From positions 5,061,001 through 5,125,000 of the forward strand of contig NZ_CP072597.1 in the NCBI RefSeq assembly GCF_018847975.1: a DNA stretch of 64,000 nt, written 5' to 3'. This DNA comes from Lysobacter sp. K5869. Lineage in GTDB: Bacteria > Pseudomonadota > Gammaproteobacteria > Xanthomonadales > Xanthomonadaceae. Each line of letters starts with the position of its first letter. Position 1 is the stretch's first letter. The notes below the pieces were generated by a model, which was given only the letters and a program-made list of their open reading frames with translations, was not told the DNA's origin and ran no database searches. This document shows, in pieces, positions 46,565 through 56,107 of the stretch. The position numbers and the translations under genes were made by a program.

Positions 46565-47516
46565 GACTGAACTGCTCCTTGGGTCGAGGCGCCGGAGTCT
46601 AGCATTGCCGATGCTGGCGGTTGAGTGGCTTGCGCTGGGTCGGCTCGGCGCCGCGCGCGCGGCTGCGGCGCGGTGCGGAGGCGGGGCGTTCTGAGTCCGG
46701 GAGGACGGCGTCGGCGATGGCTTGTGCGGGCCGTCGACGTTGCGGCACGCCGGCTGCGGCAGGTCGCCATCACTTGATCGCGCGATGCGAAACGTCGCGC
46801 CTCGCGTCGGGATGGCCTGCGTGCGGCGTTGGCGCGTGTTCGATCCGCCGCGCTGCGGGGTTCTCGCTGGGCTCTCGCGAGCTTCGCGCTCGCAGCCTTC
46901 GCTCCGTTAAAGCGGGGCCCGGAGACTTCACCGTCCTGTCGCGATAAAGCCCTGGATTCCCGCTTTCGCGGGAATGACGGCGTGGAGGTTTTCGCCATCG
47001 CTTTCGTTTTCGATGCCGTCGCGCCATCTCCGCGCGAGGCCGGAGCGCGTCGCCGCGCAGCGGCATGACGTCGCGACACAAAGGCGGGCGCTGCGGCGCG
47101 ATGCGAACGAGGCCTGCGCTGCGGAGAAGGACATCGTCGGCCCCAGCTTCGCGGCGCGAACATCGCCGCGCGCATGCCCTCGAACGCCCCCTCCGCCCGG
47201 CCGCAATCGCGATCAAGCCGCCATCCGCTCAAGACTAAGCATCGGACCGTCCACCCGCGAGGTGCCGCCCCCACCTGCCCGCCCACCCGCCCGGCACTGG
47301 CGTTGCGTCCGTCGGCTGGGCATTGTCAGGCCGCATTCACACGGCCATCATGCGAACGACTCGCATCCCCCAGCGACGGCCGTACCCATATGAAAGTGCC
47401 GTAATGGTCCGGCGGGGCCCACCCTTCACCCCGCCGGAGGCGCATTCAGGCTGTTCAGTGTCGCTGGGCGACCGGCGGCCGCGCCTGAATCAGGATGAAG
47501 GGCCAAATTCGTCACA
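46565..47516. other. 950-base region without a supported gene
   Basis: The longest gene-free stretch in the window. Frames here are short, overlap on both strands and encode Arg/Pro/Ala-rich nonsense. It holds one REP-type element (46951-46980). A GC-rich hairpin (GGCGGGG / CCCCGCC, near 47411-47435) precedes the acetyltransferase gene. It could hold decayed genes or an untranslated RNA, but I cannot support either. Confidence 0.6.
46945..46982. repeat. REP-type element (GGATTCCCGCTTTCGCGGGAAT)
   Basis: CCTGGATTCCCGC-TTTC-GCGGGAATGACGG is the widespread proteobacterial REP-like palindrome (read in reverse as CCGTCATTCCCGCGAAAGCG). A second copy lies inside the rlmKL reading frame (63661-63705). 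Confidence 0.8.
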
Positions 47517-48110
47517 ATGTGCCACTATCCGCTCATGGCCACGCGTGAACGTCTCCCGCCCTGGCACGAACGCCAGCGCCTCCCCAACGGACGCGAAGTC
47601 CTGATCCGTCCGGTCAGGCCCGAGGACGCCGATCCTCTTCGCGCCGGCTTCGCCCTGCTCCAGCCCGACGAGGTGCGCCAGCGCTTCCTCTACGCGCTGA
47701 AGGAGCTCACCCCCGAGATGGCCGAGCGCTTCACCCGGGTCGATCCGCGCACCGAGTTCGCCCTGGTCGCGGCCGAGCCGCTGCCGCCGGGCGAGGCCCT
47801 GGTCGGCGCGGTGGCGCGGGTCGCCATCGACGAGCGCACCCAGGACGCCGAGTTCGCGATCCTGGTCAGCCGCTACATCGCCAACATGGGCCTGGGCCGT
47901 TATCTGATGACCCGGCTGGTGAAGTGGGCGCGCGGCAAGAAGGTGCACCGGCTTTACGGCGACGTGTTCGAGCACAACACGCCGATGCTGTCGCTGGCCC
48001 AGTCGCTGGGCTTCGAGCGCGAGTTCCACCAAGACTCGCCGGGCCTGATCCGGGTCTCGCTGGACCTGCGCAGCAAGCCCGCGCCGGCCGAAGCCGCCGG
48101 CGGCACCTGA
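47517..48110 (+). CDS. GNAT-family N-acetyltransferase
   Basis: A 197-residue acetyltransferase similar to the GNAT domain of protein-lysine acetyltransferases of the Pat type. LPNGREVLIRPVRPEDADPL opens the domain, EVRQRFLYALKELTPE follows, the acetyl-CoA loop is NMGLGRYLMTRLVKWARG, and FEHNTPMLSLAQSLGFERE ends it. It is a stand-alone GNAT without the large acyl-CoA ligase-like domain. The ATG at 47535 (MATRERLPPW) is an alternative start. Confidence 0.85.
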   Translation: MCHYPLMATRERLPPWHERQRLPNGREVLIRPVRPEDADPLRAGFALLQPDEVRQRFLYALKELTPEMAERFTRVDPRTEFALVAAEPLPPGEALVGAVARVAIDERTQDAEFAILVSRYIANMGLGRYLMTRLVKWARGKKVHRLYGDVFEHNTPMLSLAQSLGFEREFHQDSPGLIRVSLDLRSKPAPAEAAGGT

Positions 48111-48179
48111 TTCTTCGCCTCGTTTCGCCGTCCGCCGCCGCGCGCGGCGGCGGCGGCGGACGACTTGCGTACCCCTGTT

Positions 48180-48470
48180 TCAGAACGGCAACGGCACGTT
48201 GCCGACTTGATCGCACATCACCGTGACGGTGTCGGAGTACGGCCCCGACTGACCGATCAACTGGCCGGACACGATCTCGGGGCAGTCGCCATAAAAGCTC
48301 ACGCCCACCAACGCGGTGCGCGCGGCGTCGCTGTAATAGCTGGTGACCGACACCGGACTCGGCGGCGTCGCCGGCCCGGCCGCCCCGGCCGAAGCCGACA
48401 CGACTGAGGCGGCCAGCAACGCCCACGCCAGCGGCTTGCGCGCGGCGGCGAAACGAACAGTGCTCAGCAT
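48180..48470 (-). CDS. Small secreted protein, third of three paralogues
   Basis: A 96-residue exported protein with the signal AWALLAASVVSASAGAA. The mature part contains SYYSDAARTALVGVSFYGDC and a second Cys in VTVMCDQ. The layout (aromatic pair, VG, YG-C-P-E, terminal Cys) resembles the DUF6289-type small secreted proteins and recurs in the two genes just upstream. It lies 35 bases after the second gene, on the same strand. Function unknown. Confidence 0.72.
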   Translation of the reverse strand: MLSTVRFAAARKPLAWALLAASVVSASAGAAGPATPPSPVSVTSYYSDAARTALVGVSFYGDCPEIVSGQLIGQSGPYSDTVTVMCDQVGNVPLPF

Positions 48471-48505
48471 GGGATTCCTCGCTTGAAGTTCGCCACGACG
48501 CGGGC

Positions 48506-48757
48506 TCAGGGCTCGGTGCCCGGCGGCGCCGGACACGGCATGTAGTAGTAGGTCTTCTGGCTGGTGCGGGTGCCCCACGGCAACGGCCGCGGCGATCCTT
48601 CCGGGCACACGCCGTCGACATCGCCGCCGACCGCCTCGCCTTCGAGCCAGTACGTGGTGATCAACAGCTTGCCGGTGGGCGGCGATATCCCGGCCGTGGC
48701 GGTCGCGGCGAAGCCCAGGGCCGCGGCCAGCGCCGCGCGGTACAGGAGCGGTTTCAT
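48506..48757 (-). CDS. Small secreted protein, second of three paralogues
   Basis: An 83-residue exported protein. The signal is LLYRAALAAALGFAATATAG, and the mature part has LLITTYWLEGEAVGGDVDGV followed by CPEGSPRPLPWG and YYYMPCP. It aligns with its neighbours at the aromatic pair, the VG, the G-x-C-P and the final Cys. The ATG at 48757 overlaps the stop of the first gene (ATGA), and GGAGG is upstream. Function unknown. Confidence 0.72.
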   Translation of the reverse strand: MKPLLYRAALAAALGFAATATAGISPPTGKLLITTYWLEGEAVGGDVDGVCPEGSPRPLPWGTRTSQKTYYYMPCPAPPGTEP

Positions 48758-49041
48758 CGTGCTTCCTCCAACGGTTCGACGCGCGGCGCCGCGATTTCGA
48801 CGCTGCCGCAAGGCAGATAGCTGATGACCGGCGTGCCGCCCGTGCGTCCCCACGCCAGCGGCTGCGGGCCGGGACAATGGCCATAGACGCTGCGGCCCAC
48901 GACCGTGCCGTTCTGGGTCCAATCCACGATCATCCAGGCGCCGTCCGGCGGCGCCGGCAGCGCCGAACCGGTCGACGAGAACGCGCCGCCCAGCACCAGC
49001 AGCGCGGCCGCGAGCGGCCATTTGCGATGGTTCCCTTTCAT
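48754..49041 (-). CDS. Small secreted protein, first of three paralogues
   Basis: A 95-residue exported protein. The signal is WPLAAALLVLGGAFSSTGSA, and the mature part has WMIVDWTQNGTVVGRSVYGH, then CPGPQPLAWG and ISYLPCG. The ATG at 49041 has AAGGAGG just upstream, the best ribosome site of the three. It heads an operon of three related genes. No neighbour indicates a substrate or transporter. Confidence 0.72.
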   Translation of the reverse strand: MKGNHRKWPLAAALLVLGGAFSSTGSALPAPPDGAWMIVDWTQNGTVVGRSVYGHCPGPQPLAWGRTGGTPVISYLPCGSVEIAAPRVEPLEEAR

Positions 49042-49247
49042 TTCGTCCTCCTTGTCTCCATTGAGAGTGGGCGCGCGCTGCGCGGCCCGCGCCGAACGAC
49101 CGGTTCGCGCAAAGTCCGCGATCGCGGACCGATCCTGGCCGGTATAGCGCGTCATCGTCGCCGCTTCCGCGAACTCCCCCGCAAAGCGCGCGTCCGTCCG
49201 TCGCCGCTTCCCGCCGCCGCCTCTGGAATTACACTAGCCGCCCCGCA

Positions 49248-52200
49248 ATGACCCAAGCTTCCGCATCCGTGTCCCTGCTGCCCAAATCCGGCCAGCAGCG
49301 CGCCTGGTGGCGCGCGCCGGCCTCGCCCTCCGCGTTGGCTTGGGCGATCGCCCAAGCCGCCGGCGAACACGACGGCCCGCTGCTGGCCGTGACCCGCGAC
49401 AACCACGGCGCGCATCAGCTCGAAGCCGACCTGCGCACCTTGCTCGGCGCCGCCGGCGCGGCCGACGGCGCGCTGCCGGTGCTGCCGTTCCCGGATTGGG
49501 AAACGCTGCCCTACGACGTCTTCAGCCCGCACCCGGACATCGTCTCGCAGCGCTTGTCGGCGCTGCACCGCCTGCCCGCGCTCAAGCGCGGCATCGTGGT
49601 GGTGCCGGTGCAGACGCTGCTGCAGAAGCTCGCGCCGCTGCGCCACGTGGTCGGCGGCAGCTTCGACGTGCGCGTCGGCCAGCGTCTGGATCTGGACCAG
49701 GAAAAGCGCCGGCTCGAATCGGCCGGCTACCGGCACGTGCCGCAAGTGCTCGACCCCGGCGATTTCGCCGTGCGCGGCGGCTTGCTCGACGTGTACCCGA
49801 TGGGCGCGGATTCGCCGTTCCGGGTCGAGCTGCTCGACGACGAGATCGAAACCATCCGCGCCTTCGATCCCGAATCGCAGCGCTCGCTCGACAAGATCGA
49901 ACGCGTGCACCTGCTGCCGGGCCGCGAAGTGCCGCTGGACGAGGCCTCGCTCAAGCGCGCGCTCGACGCGCTGCGCGAGCGTTTCGATCTCGACACCCGG
50001 CGCAGCGCGCTGTACCAGGACCTCAAGGCCGGCCTGGCGCCGTCGGGCATCGAGTACTACCTGCCGCTGTTCTTCGAGCAGACCTCGACCCTGTTCGACT
50101 ACCTCGCCGGCAACGTGCTGCCGGTGATCGCCGACGGCGCGCTGGAGGCGGCCGACGCGTTCTGGACCCACACCGGCGAGCGCTACGAACAGCGCCGCCA
50201 CGACATCGAACGCCCGCTGCTGCCGCCGGATCAGCTGTACCTGACCCCGGTCGGCCTGCGCGAACGCCTCAACCAGGGCGAGCGCATCGAACTGTGCGGC
50301 GAACAGCACGCGCAGCGAACGCGCGCGCTGGCGCTGGGCGACCAGCCCGCGCCGAGCCTGCCGGTGGCCGCGCGCGACGCCGCGCCGGCCGAGGCGCTCA
50401 AGTCGTTCTTGTCGAACTACCCCGGCCGCGTGCTGATCGCCGCCGACACCGCCGGCCGCCGCGAGGCGCTGCTGGAAGTGCTGCAATCGGCCGGCCTGCG
50501 CCCGGACGTGGTCGCCGACTGGGCCGCGTTCCGCGACGGCGCGGCGCGCTTCGCCATCGCGGTGGCGCCGCTCGACGACGGCTTCGCCATCGACGAACCG
50601 GCGCTGGCGATCCTGACCGAACGCCAGCTGTTCCCCGAACGCGCCTCGCAGCCGCGCCGGCGCAAGCGCGCCGGACGCGAGCCCGAGGCGATCATCCGCG
50701 ACCTCGGCGAATTGTCCGAAGGCGCGCCGATCGTCCACGAAGATCACGGCGTCGGCCGTTACCGCGGCCTGATCGTGCTCGAAGCCGGCGGCCAGCCCGG
50801 CGAATACCTGGAAATCGAATACGCCAAGGGCGACCGGTTGTATGTGCCGGTCGCGCAGTTGCACCTGATCAGCCGCTACTCCGGCGCGTCGGTGGAAACC
50901 GCGCCGCTGCATTCGCTCGGCGGCGAGCAATGGACCAAGGCCAAGCGCAAAGCCGCGGAGAAAGTCCGCGACGTCGCCGCCGAACTGCTGGAAATCCAGG
51001 CCAAGCGGCAAGCCCGCGCGGGTCTGGCGCTGGACGTGGACCGGGCCATGTACGAGCCCTTCGCCGCGGCGTTCCCGTTCGAGGAAACGCCCGATCAGCA
51101 CTCCTCGATCGAAGCGGTGATCCGCGACCTCGGCAGCAGCCAGCCGATGGACCGGGTGGTCTGCGGCGACGTCGGCTTCGGCAAGACCGAAGTCGCGGTG
51201 CGCGCGGCCTTCGTCGCCGCCGCGGCCGGCAAGCAGGTCGCGGTGCTGGTGCCGACCACGCTGCTGGCCGAGCAGCACTACCGCAACTTCCGCGACCGCT
51301 TCGCCGATTGGCCGCTCAAGGTCGAGGTGCTGTCGCGCTTCAAGACCAGCAAGGAGATCAAGGCCGAGCTGGAGAAGCTCACCGAAGGCAAGATCGACGT
51401 GGTGGTCGGCACCCATCGCCTGTTGCAGAACGATGTGCGCTTCAAGGATCTCGGCCTCGTCATCGTCGACGAAGAGCAGCGCTTCGGCGTGCGCCAGAAG
51501 GAAGCGCTGAAGGCGCTGCGCGCCAACGTGCACTTGCTGACGCTCACCGCCACGCCGATCCCGCGCACGCTCAACATGGCCATGGCCGGCCTGCGCGACC
51601 TCAGCATCATCGCCACCCCGCCGGCGCACCGGCTGGCGGTGCAGACCTTCGTCGTGCCCTGGGACGACATGCAGCTGCGCGAAGCGTTCCAGCGCGAGCT
51701 CTCGCGCGGCGGGCAGGTCTACTTCCTGCACAACGACGTGGAAAGCATCGGCCGCATGAAGCGCCAGCTCGAAGAGTTGGTGCCCGAAGCGCGCATCGGC
51801 ATCGCCCACGGCCAGATGGCCGAGCGCGAGCTGGAGAGCGTGATGCTCGACTTCCACAAGCAGCGCTTCAACGTGCTGCTGTGCACGACCATCATCGAGT
51901 CGGGCATCGACATCCCCAACGCCAACACCATCATCATGAACCGCGCCGACAAGTTCGGCCTGGCCCAGCTGCATCAGCTGCGCGGCCGCGTCGGCCGTTC
52001 GCACCATCGCGCCTACGCGTATCTGGTGATCCCGGACCAGCGCTCGATCACCGCCGACGCGCAGAAGCGCCTGGAGGCCATCGCCTCGATGGACGAACTC
52101 GGCGCCGGCTTCACCCTGGCCACCCACGATCTGGAAATCCGCGGCGCCGGCGAGTTGCTCGGCGAGGATCAGAGCGGGCAGATGGCCGAGGTCGGCTTCA

Positions 52201-52724
52201 GCCTCTACACCGAGTTGCTGGAACGCGCGGTGCGTTCGATCCGCCAGGGCAAGCTGCCGGACGTGGACTCCACCGACGCGCGCGGCGCCGAAGTGGAGCT
52301 GCATATCCCCGCGCTGATTCCCGAGGATTATCTGCCCGACGTGCACACCCGCCTGACGCTGTACAAGCGCATCAGCGGCGCGCGCGGCACCGACGAGCTG
52401 CGCGAGTTGCAGGTCGAGATGATCGACCGCTTCGGCCTGTTGCCCGATGCGTCCAAGCACTTGTTCGCGGTGGCCGAACTCAAGCTCGGCGCGACCGCGC
52501 TGGGCATCCGCAAGCTCGACCTCGGCGACAAGGGCGGCCGTTTGCAGTTCGTCGAACGGCCGAACGTGGATCCGCTGTCGATCATCAAGATGATTCAGGG
52601 GCAGCCCAAGCTGTATCAGATGGACGGGCCGGACAAGCTGCGGATCAAGTTGGAGTTGCCCGATGCGCCGGCGCGTTTGGCGGCGGCGAAGGGATTGCTG
52701 ACCTTGCTCGACACCAAGCATTGA
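49248..52724 (+). CDS. mfd: Transcription-repair coupling factor Mfd
   Basis: A 1158-residue SF2 translocase that removes stalled RNA polymerase and recruits UvrA. The N-terminal UvrB-like domains include FPDWETLPYDVFSPHPDIVS. The RNA polymerase-interacting domain includes EDHGVGRYRGLIVLE (about 500-515). Helicase motifs are CGDVGFGKTEVAVRAAF (Walker A), IVDEEQRFGVRQKE, LTATPIPRTLNMAM and RGRVGRSHHRAYAYL. The C-terminal autoinhibitory domain is present. Length matches E. coli Mfd. Confidence 0.97.
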   Translation: MTQASASVSLLPKSGQQRAWWRAPASPSALAWAIAQAAGEHDGPLLAVTRDNHGAHQLEADLRTLLGAAGAADGALPVLPFPDWETLPYDVFSPHPDIVSQRLSALHRLPALKRGIVVVPVQTLLQKLAPLRHVVGGSFDVRVGQRLDLDQEKRRLESAGYRHVPQVLDPGDFAVRGGLLDVYPMGADSPFRVELLDDEIETIRAFDPESQRSLDKIERVHLLPGREVPLDEASLKRALDALRERFDLDTRRSALYQDLKAGLAPSGIEYYLPLFFEQTSTLFDYLAGNVLPVIADGALEAADAFWTHTGERYEQRRHDIERPLLPPDQLYLTPVGLRERLNQGERIELCGEQHAQRTRALALGDQPAPSLPVAARDAAPAEALKSFLSNYPGRVLIAADTAGRREALLEVLQSAGLRPDVVADWAAFRDGAARFAIAVAPLDDGFAIDEPALAILTERQLFPERASQPRRRKRAGREPEAIIRDLGELSEGAPIVHEDHGVGRYRGLIVLEAGGQPGEYLEIEYAKGDRLYVPVAQLHLISRYSGASVETAPLHSLGGEQWTKAKRKAAEKVRDVAAELLEIQAKRQARAGLALDVDRAMYEPFAAAFPFEETPDQHSSIEAVIRDLGSSQPMDRVVCGDVGFGKTEVAVRAAFVAAAAGKQVAVLVPTTLLAEQHYRNFRDRFADWPLKVEVLSRFKTSKEIKAELEKLTEGKIDVVVGTHRLLQNDVRFKDLGLVIVDEEQRFGVRQKEALKALRANVHLLTLTATPIPRTLNMAMAGLRDLSIIATPPAHRLAVQTFVVPWDDMQLREAFQRELSRGGQVYFLHNDVESIGRMKRQLEELVPEARIGIAHGQMAERELESVMLDFHKQRFNVLLCTTIIESGIDIPNANTIIMNRADKFGLAQLHQLRGRVGRSHHRAYAYLVIPDQRSITADAQKRLEAIASMDELGAGFTLATHDLEIRGAGELLGEDQSGQMAEVGFSLYTELLERAVRSIRQGKLPDVDSTDARGAEVELHIPALIPEDYLPDVHTRLTLYKRISGARGTDELRELQVEMIDRFGLLPDASKHLFAVAELKLGATALGIRKLDLGDKGGRLQFVERPNVDPLSIIKMIQGQPKLYQMDGPDKLRIKLELPDAPARLAAAKGLLTLLDTKH

Positions 52725-53028
52725 GTTGGGCGGCCCCGTGCGTAGGAGCGGCGTGAGCCGCGACCGCGGGGTGGCCCGGTTGCGTCGTAAGCGAGGTGTC
52801 GCGGTCGCGGCTTGCGCCGCTCCTACAGGGAGCGATCGCCGCGCTGCCCGCGTCTGGAAGGAAAAGCCGGCTCACCGCGAACCAGCCGCAGCCCCTGTAG
52901 GAGCGGCGCAAGCCGCGACCGCGCCAACCCAACCACGCCGCAACCAACCACGCACCCAGTACAAAACACACTGCCGCCCCGCCCGCCGCGCCGCTAGCCT
53001 GCCCGCACCTTCGACCCAAGGCCCGCGC
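52725..53028. other. Intergenic region with three repeat copies
   Basis: About 300 bases after mfd. It contains three copies of the dispersed palindrome and no supported gene. Confidence 0.6.
52738..52923. repeat. Cluster of three GGAGCGGCG palindromes
   Basis: A plus copy (52738-52770), a minus copy (52799-52830) and a plus copy (52895-52923). Each is a reverse complement of its neighbour, so alternative hairpins can form. Confidence 0.88.
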
Positions 53029-53511
53029 ATGCTCCGCCACTCGCTCCCACTCGCCCTGTTGCTCGCCGCCGCCATGCCCACCCACGCCGCTCCGCCGCTC
53101 AAATCGCAGCTCCCGCAGCGCACCGTGCTCAACCTCGCCGCCGCCGAACAAATCGCCGCGGCGGCCGCCGCCAAGGCGCGCGAGCAGAACCTGACGGTCT
53201 CCATCGCCGTCGTCGACGAAGCCGGCCGGCTCATGCACTTCCAGCGCATGGACGGCACGCCCAACTCCAGCGTCGAAGTCGCCATCGGCAAGGCCGTGCA
53301 CGCCGCCGACTATCGCCGCGACAGCGGGTTCCATCAGAAGCTGCTGGAAGGCGGCAACCATGTCGTGCTCGGCTTGCCGCATGCGCTGCCGATCGAGGGC
53401 GGCGTGCGCTTGCTGCTCGACGGTCAGGTGATTGGCGGGATCGGCGTGTCGGGCGCGCAGGCGGCGCAGGACGGGCAGATCGCGCAGGCCGGCGCCGATT
53501 TGTTGAAGTGA
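53029..53511 (+). CDS. GlcG/HbpS-type secreted heme-binding family protein
   Basis: A 160-residue protein of the GlcG/HbpS (DUF336) family. A signal peptide (SLPLALLLAAAMPTHA) precedes the domain with LTVSIAVVDEAGRLMHFQRM, the GKAVHAADYRR segment, and IEGGVRLLLDGQVIGGIGVSGA. HbpS in Streptomyces binds heme and senses redox stress. Function of most other members is unknown. The ATG at 53029 is the only start giving a clean signal peptide. Confidence 0.87.
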   Translation: MLRHSLPLALLLAAAMPTHAAPPLKSQLPQRTVLNLAAAEQIAAAAAAKAREQNLTVSIAVVDEAGRLMHFQRMDGTPNSSVEVAIGKAVHAADYRRDSGFHQKLLEGGNHVVLGLPHALPIEGGVRLLLDGQVIGGIGVSGAQAAQDGQIAQAGADLLK

Positions 53512-53740
53512 GGCGGCGAGGCGGCTGGTTGAAGCTCGCCGGGTCGCCTTCTTCCTACGACGATCGAGCCCGGAAGGCTCGACCTCCGCATCCGGCCGGA
53601 CCGAGGCCATCGCACCGTCCGCCTAAGCGCCGCCGAACGCAGCGCTTCGACGCGCGCCGCGTCGCGCGTTGCAACGGAGCGAGGGCTTACGGCCGCCCCG
53701 CCGACGCAGCGTTCCCCGACGCGCTCCCTACAACCGCGTA

Positions 53741-55123
53741 TCAACGCCCGGGCGGCAACGAGCGCTCGCTGCACGCCGCCGTCGCGCACGGCGCGGCCTG
53801 GCCGTAGCGCGGCAGCAGCTCGTTGCCGCGGATGAAATCCGCCATCAAGCGGAAGTAACCCTCCGGCTGGCGCGTCGACGCGCGTTCGCCGTCGGCGCCG
53901 GTCTCGAACTCGTACAGGCCGTGATCGGCGCGCGCGAACACCGCGCTGACGATGGGCCGCCCGGCGGTTTGCAGCGCGCCGAGCCGGCGCAGGGTTTCGC
54001 CCGGCGGCGCGTCGCGGTCCTCGCCGCCGAGCAGCCACAGCTGCGGCGTATCCAGCGCTTGCAACAGCGGCATCGGGTCGTACTGCGCGGGAATGCCGCG
54101 CACCAGGGCGCGCGCGTCGCGGCGGATGACGTCGGGTTCGCTGGCGAGCAGATACCAAGTGAAATTGCCGCGCACCGAGCGATACCACGGCGCATCGGCG
54201 TATTGGGCCTTGACCGCAGCCAGCCGTTCGTAGCCTTCGCTGAAATCGCTGTCGATCAGCTCGGCGGTGGCGTCGGCGATCTCCATCGCGCCGGCCAGCG
54301 CGTCGGCGCCGAAACCGGCGCGGGCGATGTCGGCGGCGATGGCTTCGCGGTCTTCCTCCAGCGGCGACACCGCCAAGCCGAAGCTCACCACGACGAAATC
54401 CACCGGCGCCAACCGCGCCGCCAACGGCGCGACCCAACCGCCCTGGCTGCCGCCTTGGTAGCCGACGCGTCCGACGCGGTCGCCGGCCAGCCGCCGCGCT
54501 TCGCGCATCGCGCGCACCGCGTCGACGGCGAGGGTCAGATAGTCCTGGGTGTAGCGCCCGCCCGAGGCGCCGGTGCCGCGCTTGTCGTAGACGAAGGTGC
54601 CGATGCCGGCGGCGGCGAATTCGCGCTGCAGCGAATAGTCCTGCACGGCCGAATCGTGTTCGGCGCCGTGGATCAGGACCACCAACGGCACGCGGCCTTC
54701 GCCCGGCGGCAAGGTCAGGCGCCCGGCGAGTTCGACGCCGCTGCCTTGAAAGCGCGTTTCCACGATGCGCAGCGGCACGCGCCGGCCCGCCACGCCGTCG
54801 AAGACGAGGCCGGCGCGGCCGCAGTCGCGCAGCGCGACGCGGTGTCCGTCGGCGCGGTCGGTCCAACCCAAAGTGCTGATCCAGGCCGCACCGTCTCCGC
54901 GCTTCAACGCGCCGGTGCGGCCGTCGCTCAGGCGCCAGCGCAAGCGGCCTTCGCCGGCCGGGCCGATATCGAGCGCGCGGCCGTCGTCGAGGCGGTAGCT
55001 GCCGGTTTCGCAAGCGGGCGTGGACTCGGCCGCGGCCATCGCCGGCATCGGGCCCATCGCCAGCAACGCCGCGAACGTCAGCGCGGCTCGCCGCGCGCTC
55101 CACTGGTGCGATGCGCTATTCAT
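53741..55123 (-). CDS. Secreted alpha/beta hydrolase
   Basis: A 460-residue exported hydrolase. A signal peptide (AALTFAALLAMGPMPAMAAA) is followed by a domain of about 100 residues, then the alpha/beta-hydrolase fold. The nucleophile elbow is GYQGGSQGG, HGAEHDSAVQDYS forms the oxyanion loop region and FVYDKRGTGASGG follows. The catalytic acid and His are likely in GGEDRDAPPG and ADHGLYEFE. It resembles peptidase/esterase members of the S9-like group. The substrate is unknown. Confidence 0.85.
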   Translation of the reverse strand: MNSASHQWSARRAALTFAALLAMGPMPAMAAAESTPACETGSYRLDDGRALDIGPAGEGRLRWRLSDGRTGALKRGDGAAWISTLGWTDRADGHRVALRDCGRAGLVFDGVAGRRVPLRIVETRFQGSGVELAGRLTLPPGEGRVPLVVLIHGAEHDSAVQDYSLQREFAAAGIGTFVYDKRGTGASGGRYTQDYLTLAVDAVRAMREARRLAGDRVGRVGYQGGSQGGWVAPLAARLAPVDFVVVSFGLAVSPLEEDREAIAADIARAGFGADALAGAMEIADATAELIDSDFSEGYERLAAVKAQYADAPWYRSVRGNFTWYLLASEPDVIRRDARALVRGIPAQYDPMPLLQALDTPQLWLLGGEDRDAPPGETLRRLGALQTAGRPIVSAVFARADHGLYEFETGADGERASTRQPEGYFRLMADFIRGNELLPRYGQAAPCATAACSERSLPPGR

Positions 55124-55359
55124 CGGGACCGTTCTCCGCTTCGGATTCGACCGCACGCTACGCCGTCGCGCGGCCGCGCCGCCAGCGCGGTGCGACGAAG
55201 CCGCCGGAGCCGCGACGAAATCGCCGGGGCGCGGAACGAAACGCGCCAGCGCAGCGGCTCGCCGCGCGCTCGTGCGCACGGTGCGAACGCGCCGCGCGAC
55301 ACTCGCGCGCTCGGCGAGCGCCGCAGTAAGCTGCCGGCATCCTCGCGCCGCCGACCGCC

Positions 55360-55884
55360 ATGAAGACTTTCGCCGCACCGCTCCTGCTCGCCGCCGCGCT
55401 GGCCACGCTCGCCGCCTGCGCCAGCGCGCCCTCCGCGCCGCCGCCGGGCGGCGCGCGCTACATCGTCGTGCGCCACGCCGAAAAAGCCAGCGACGACCCG
55501 CGCGATCCCAACCTCGCGCCCGCCGGCCGCGAGCGCGCGCAACGCTTGGCCGCGCGCCTGCGCGAGGAGCCGCTGCGCGCGGCCTACGCCACCGCGTATC
55601 GCCGCACCCAGCAGACCGCCGAGCCCGCCGCGCGCGAACACGGCCTGCAGACCATCGTTTACGACGCCAAGCTGCCCGCCGCCGAATTCGCCGCGCGCGT
55701 GCGCAACGAACAGCCCTCCGGCGCGACGCTGATCGTCGGCCACAGCAACACCGCGCCCGACATCGCCGCCGCGCTGTGCGCCTGCGCGGTCGAGCCGATG
55801 CCGGAGACCGAATACGACCGGCGCATGATCGTGGAGATCGACCCGCAAGGCCGGGCGACGCTGCGGATCGAACGCGACCGCTGA
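55360..55884 (+). CDS. Histidine phosphatase-family lipoprotein
   Basis: A 174-residue lipoprotein. The lipobox LAAC lies near residue 19, followed by a Pro-rich linker and a phosphoglycerate-mutase-like domain with VRHAEKA and the second His in IVGHSNTAPDIAA. The R-H-x-E catalytic start is intact, so it is probably active on a phosphorylated substrate in the periplasm. SixA-like small phosphatases are the nearest group. Confidence 0.87.
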   Translation: MKTFAAPLLLAAALATLAACASAPSAPPPGGARYIVVRHAEKASDDPRDPNLAPAGRERAQRLAARLREEPLRAAYATAYRRTQQTAEPAAREHGLQTIVYDAKLPAAEFAARVRNEQPSGATLIVGHSNTAPDIAAALCACAVEPMPETEYDRRMIVEIDPQGRATLRIERDR

Positions 55885-56107
55885 TCGCGATGCGTGCCGA
55901 CGCGCGAGCGCAGCCCGCCGTCGCGCGAACCGTTCGCGCCACCGGCTCGCACCGCCGCGCCACATCGACGGCACCGCCGCCGCATCGCATTCGGTGACGC
56001 CGCCCGCAGCCCCGGCCCGCGCGGCTGGACGCCGCCGCGCCGATCGCCGAGCATCGCCGCGATACCGCCCGTCCGATCCCACCGCGCACCGCGCTCAGGA
56101 GCCTTCG

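Noticed and set aside
46928..47206. A 92-codon minus-strand frame containing AVIPAKAGIQGFIATG
   Set aside because: That string is the translation of the REP-type element. It appears in many false gene calls and is not evidence for a protein.
49152..52721. A 1189-codon open frame on the minus strand opposite mfd
   Set aside because: It is a mirror of mfd, with no motif of its own. Mfd on the plus strand has complete helicase motifs.
52738..52923. CRISPR array from repeated 27-base units
   Set aside because: The units alternate in orientation, spacing is irregular, and there are no unique equal-length spacers or cas genes.
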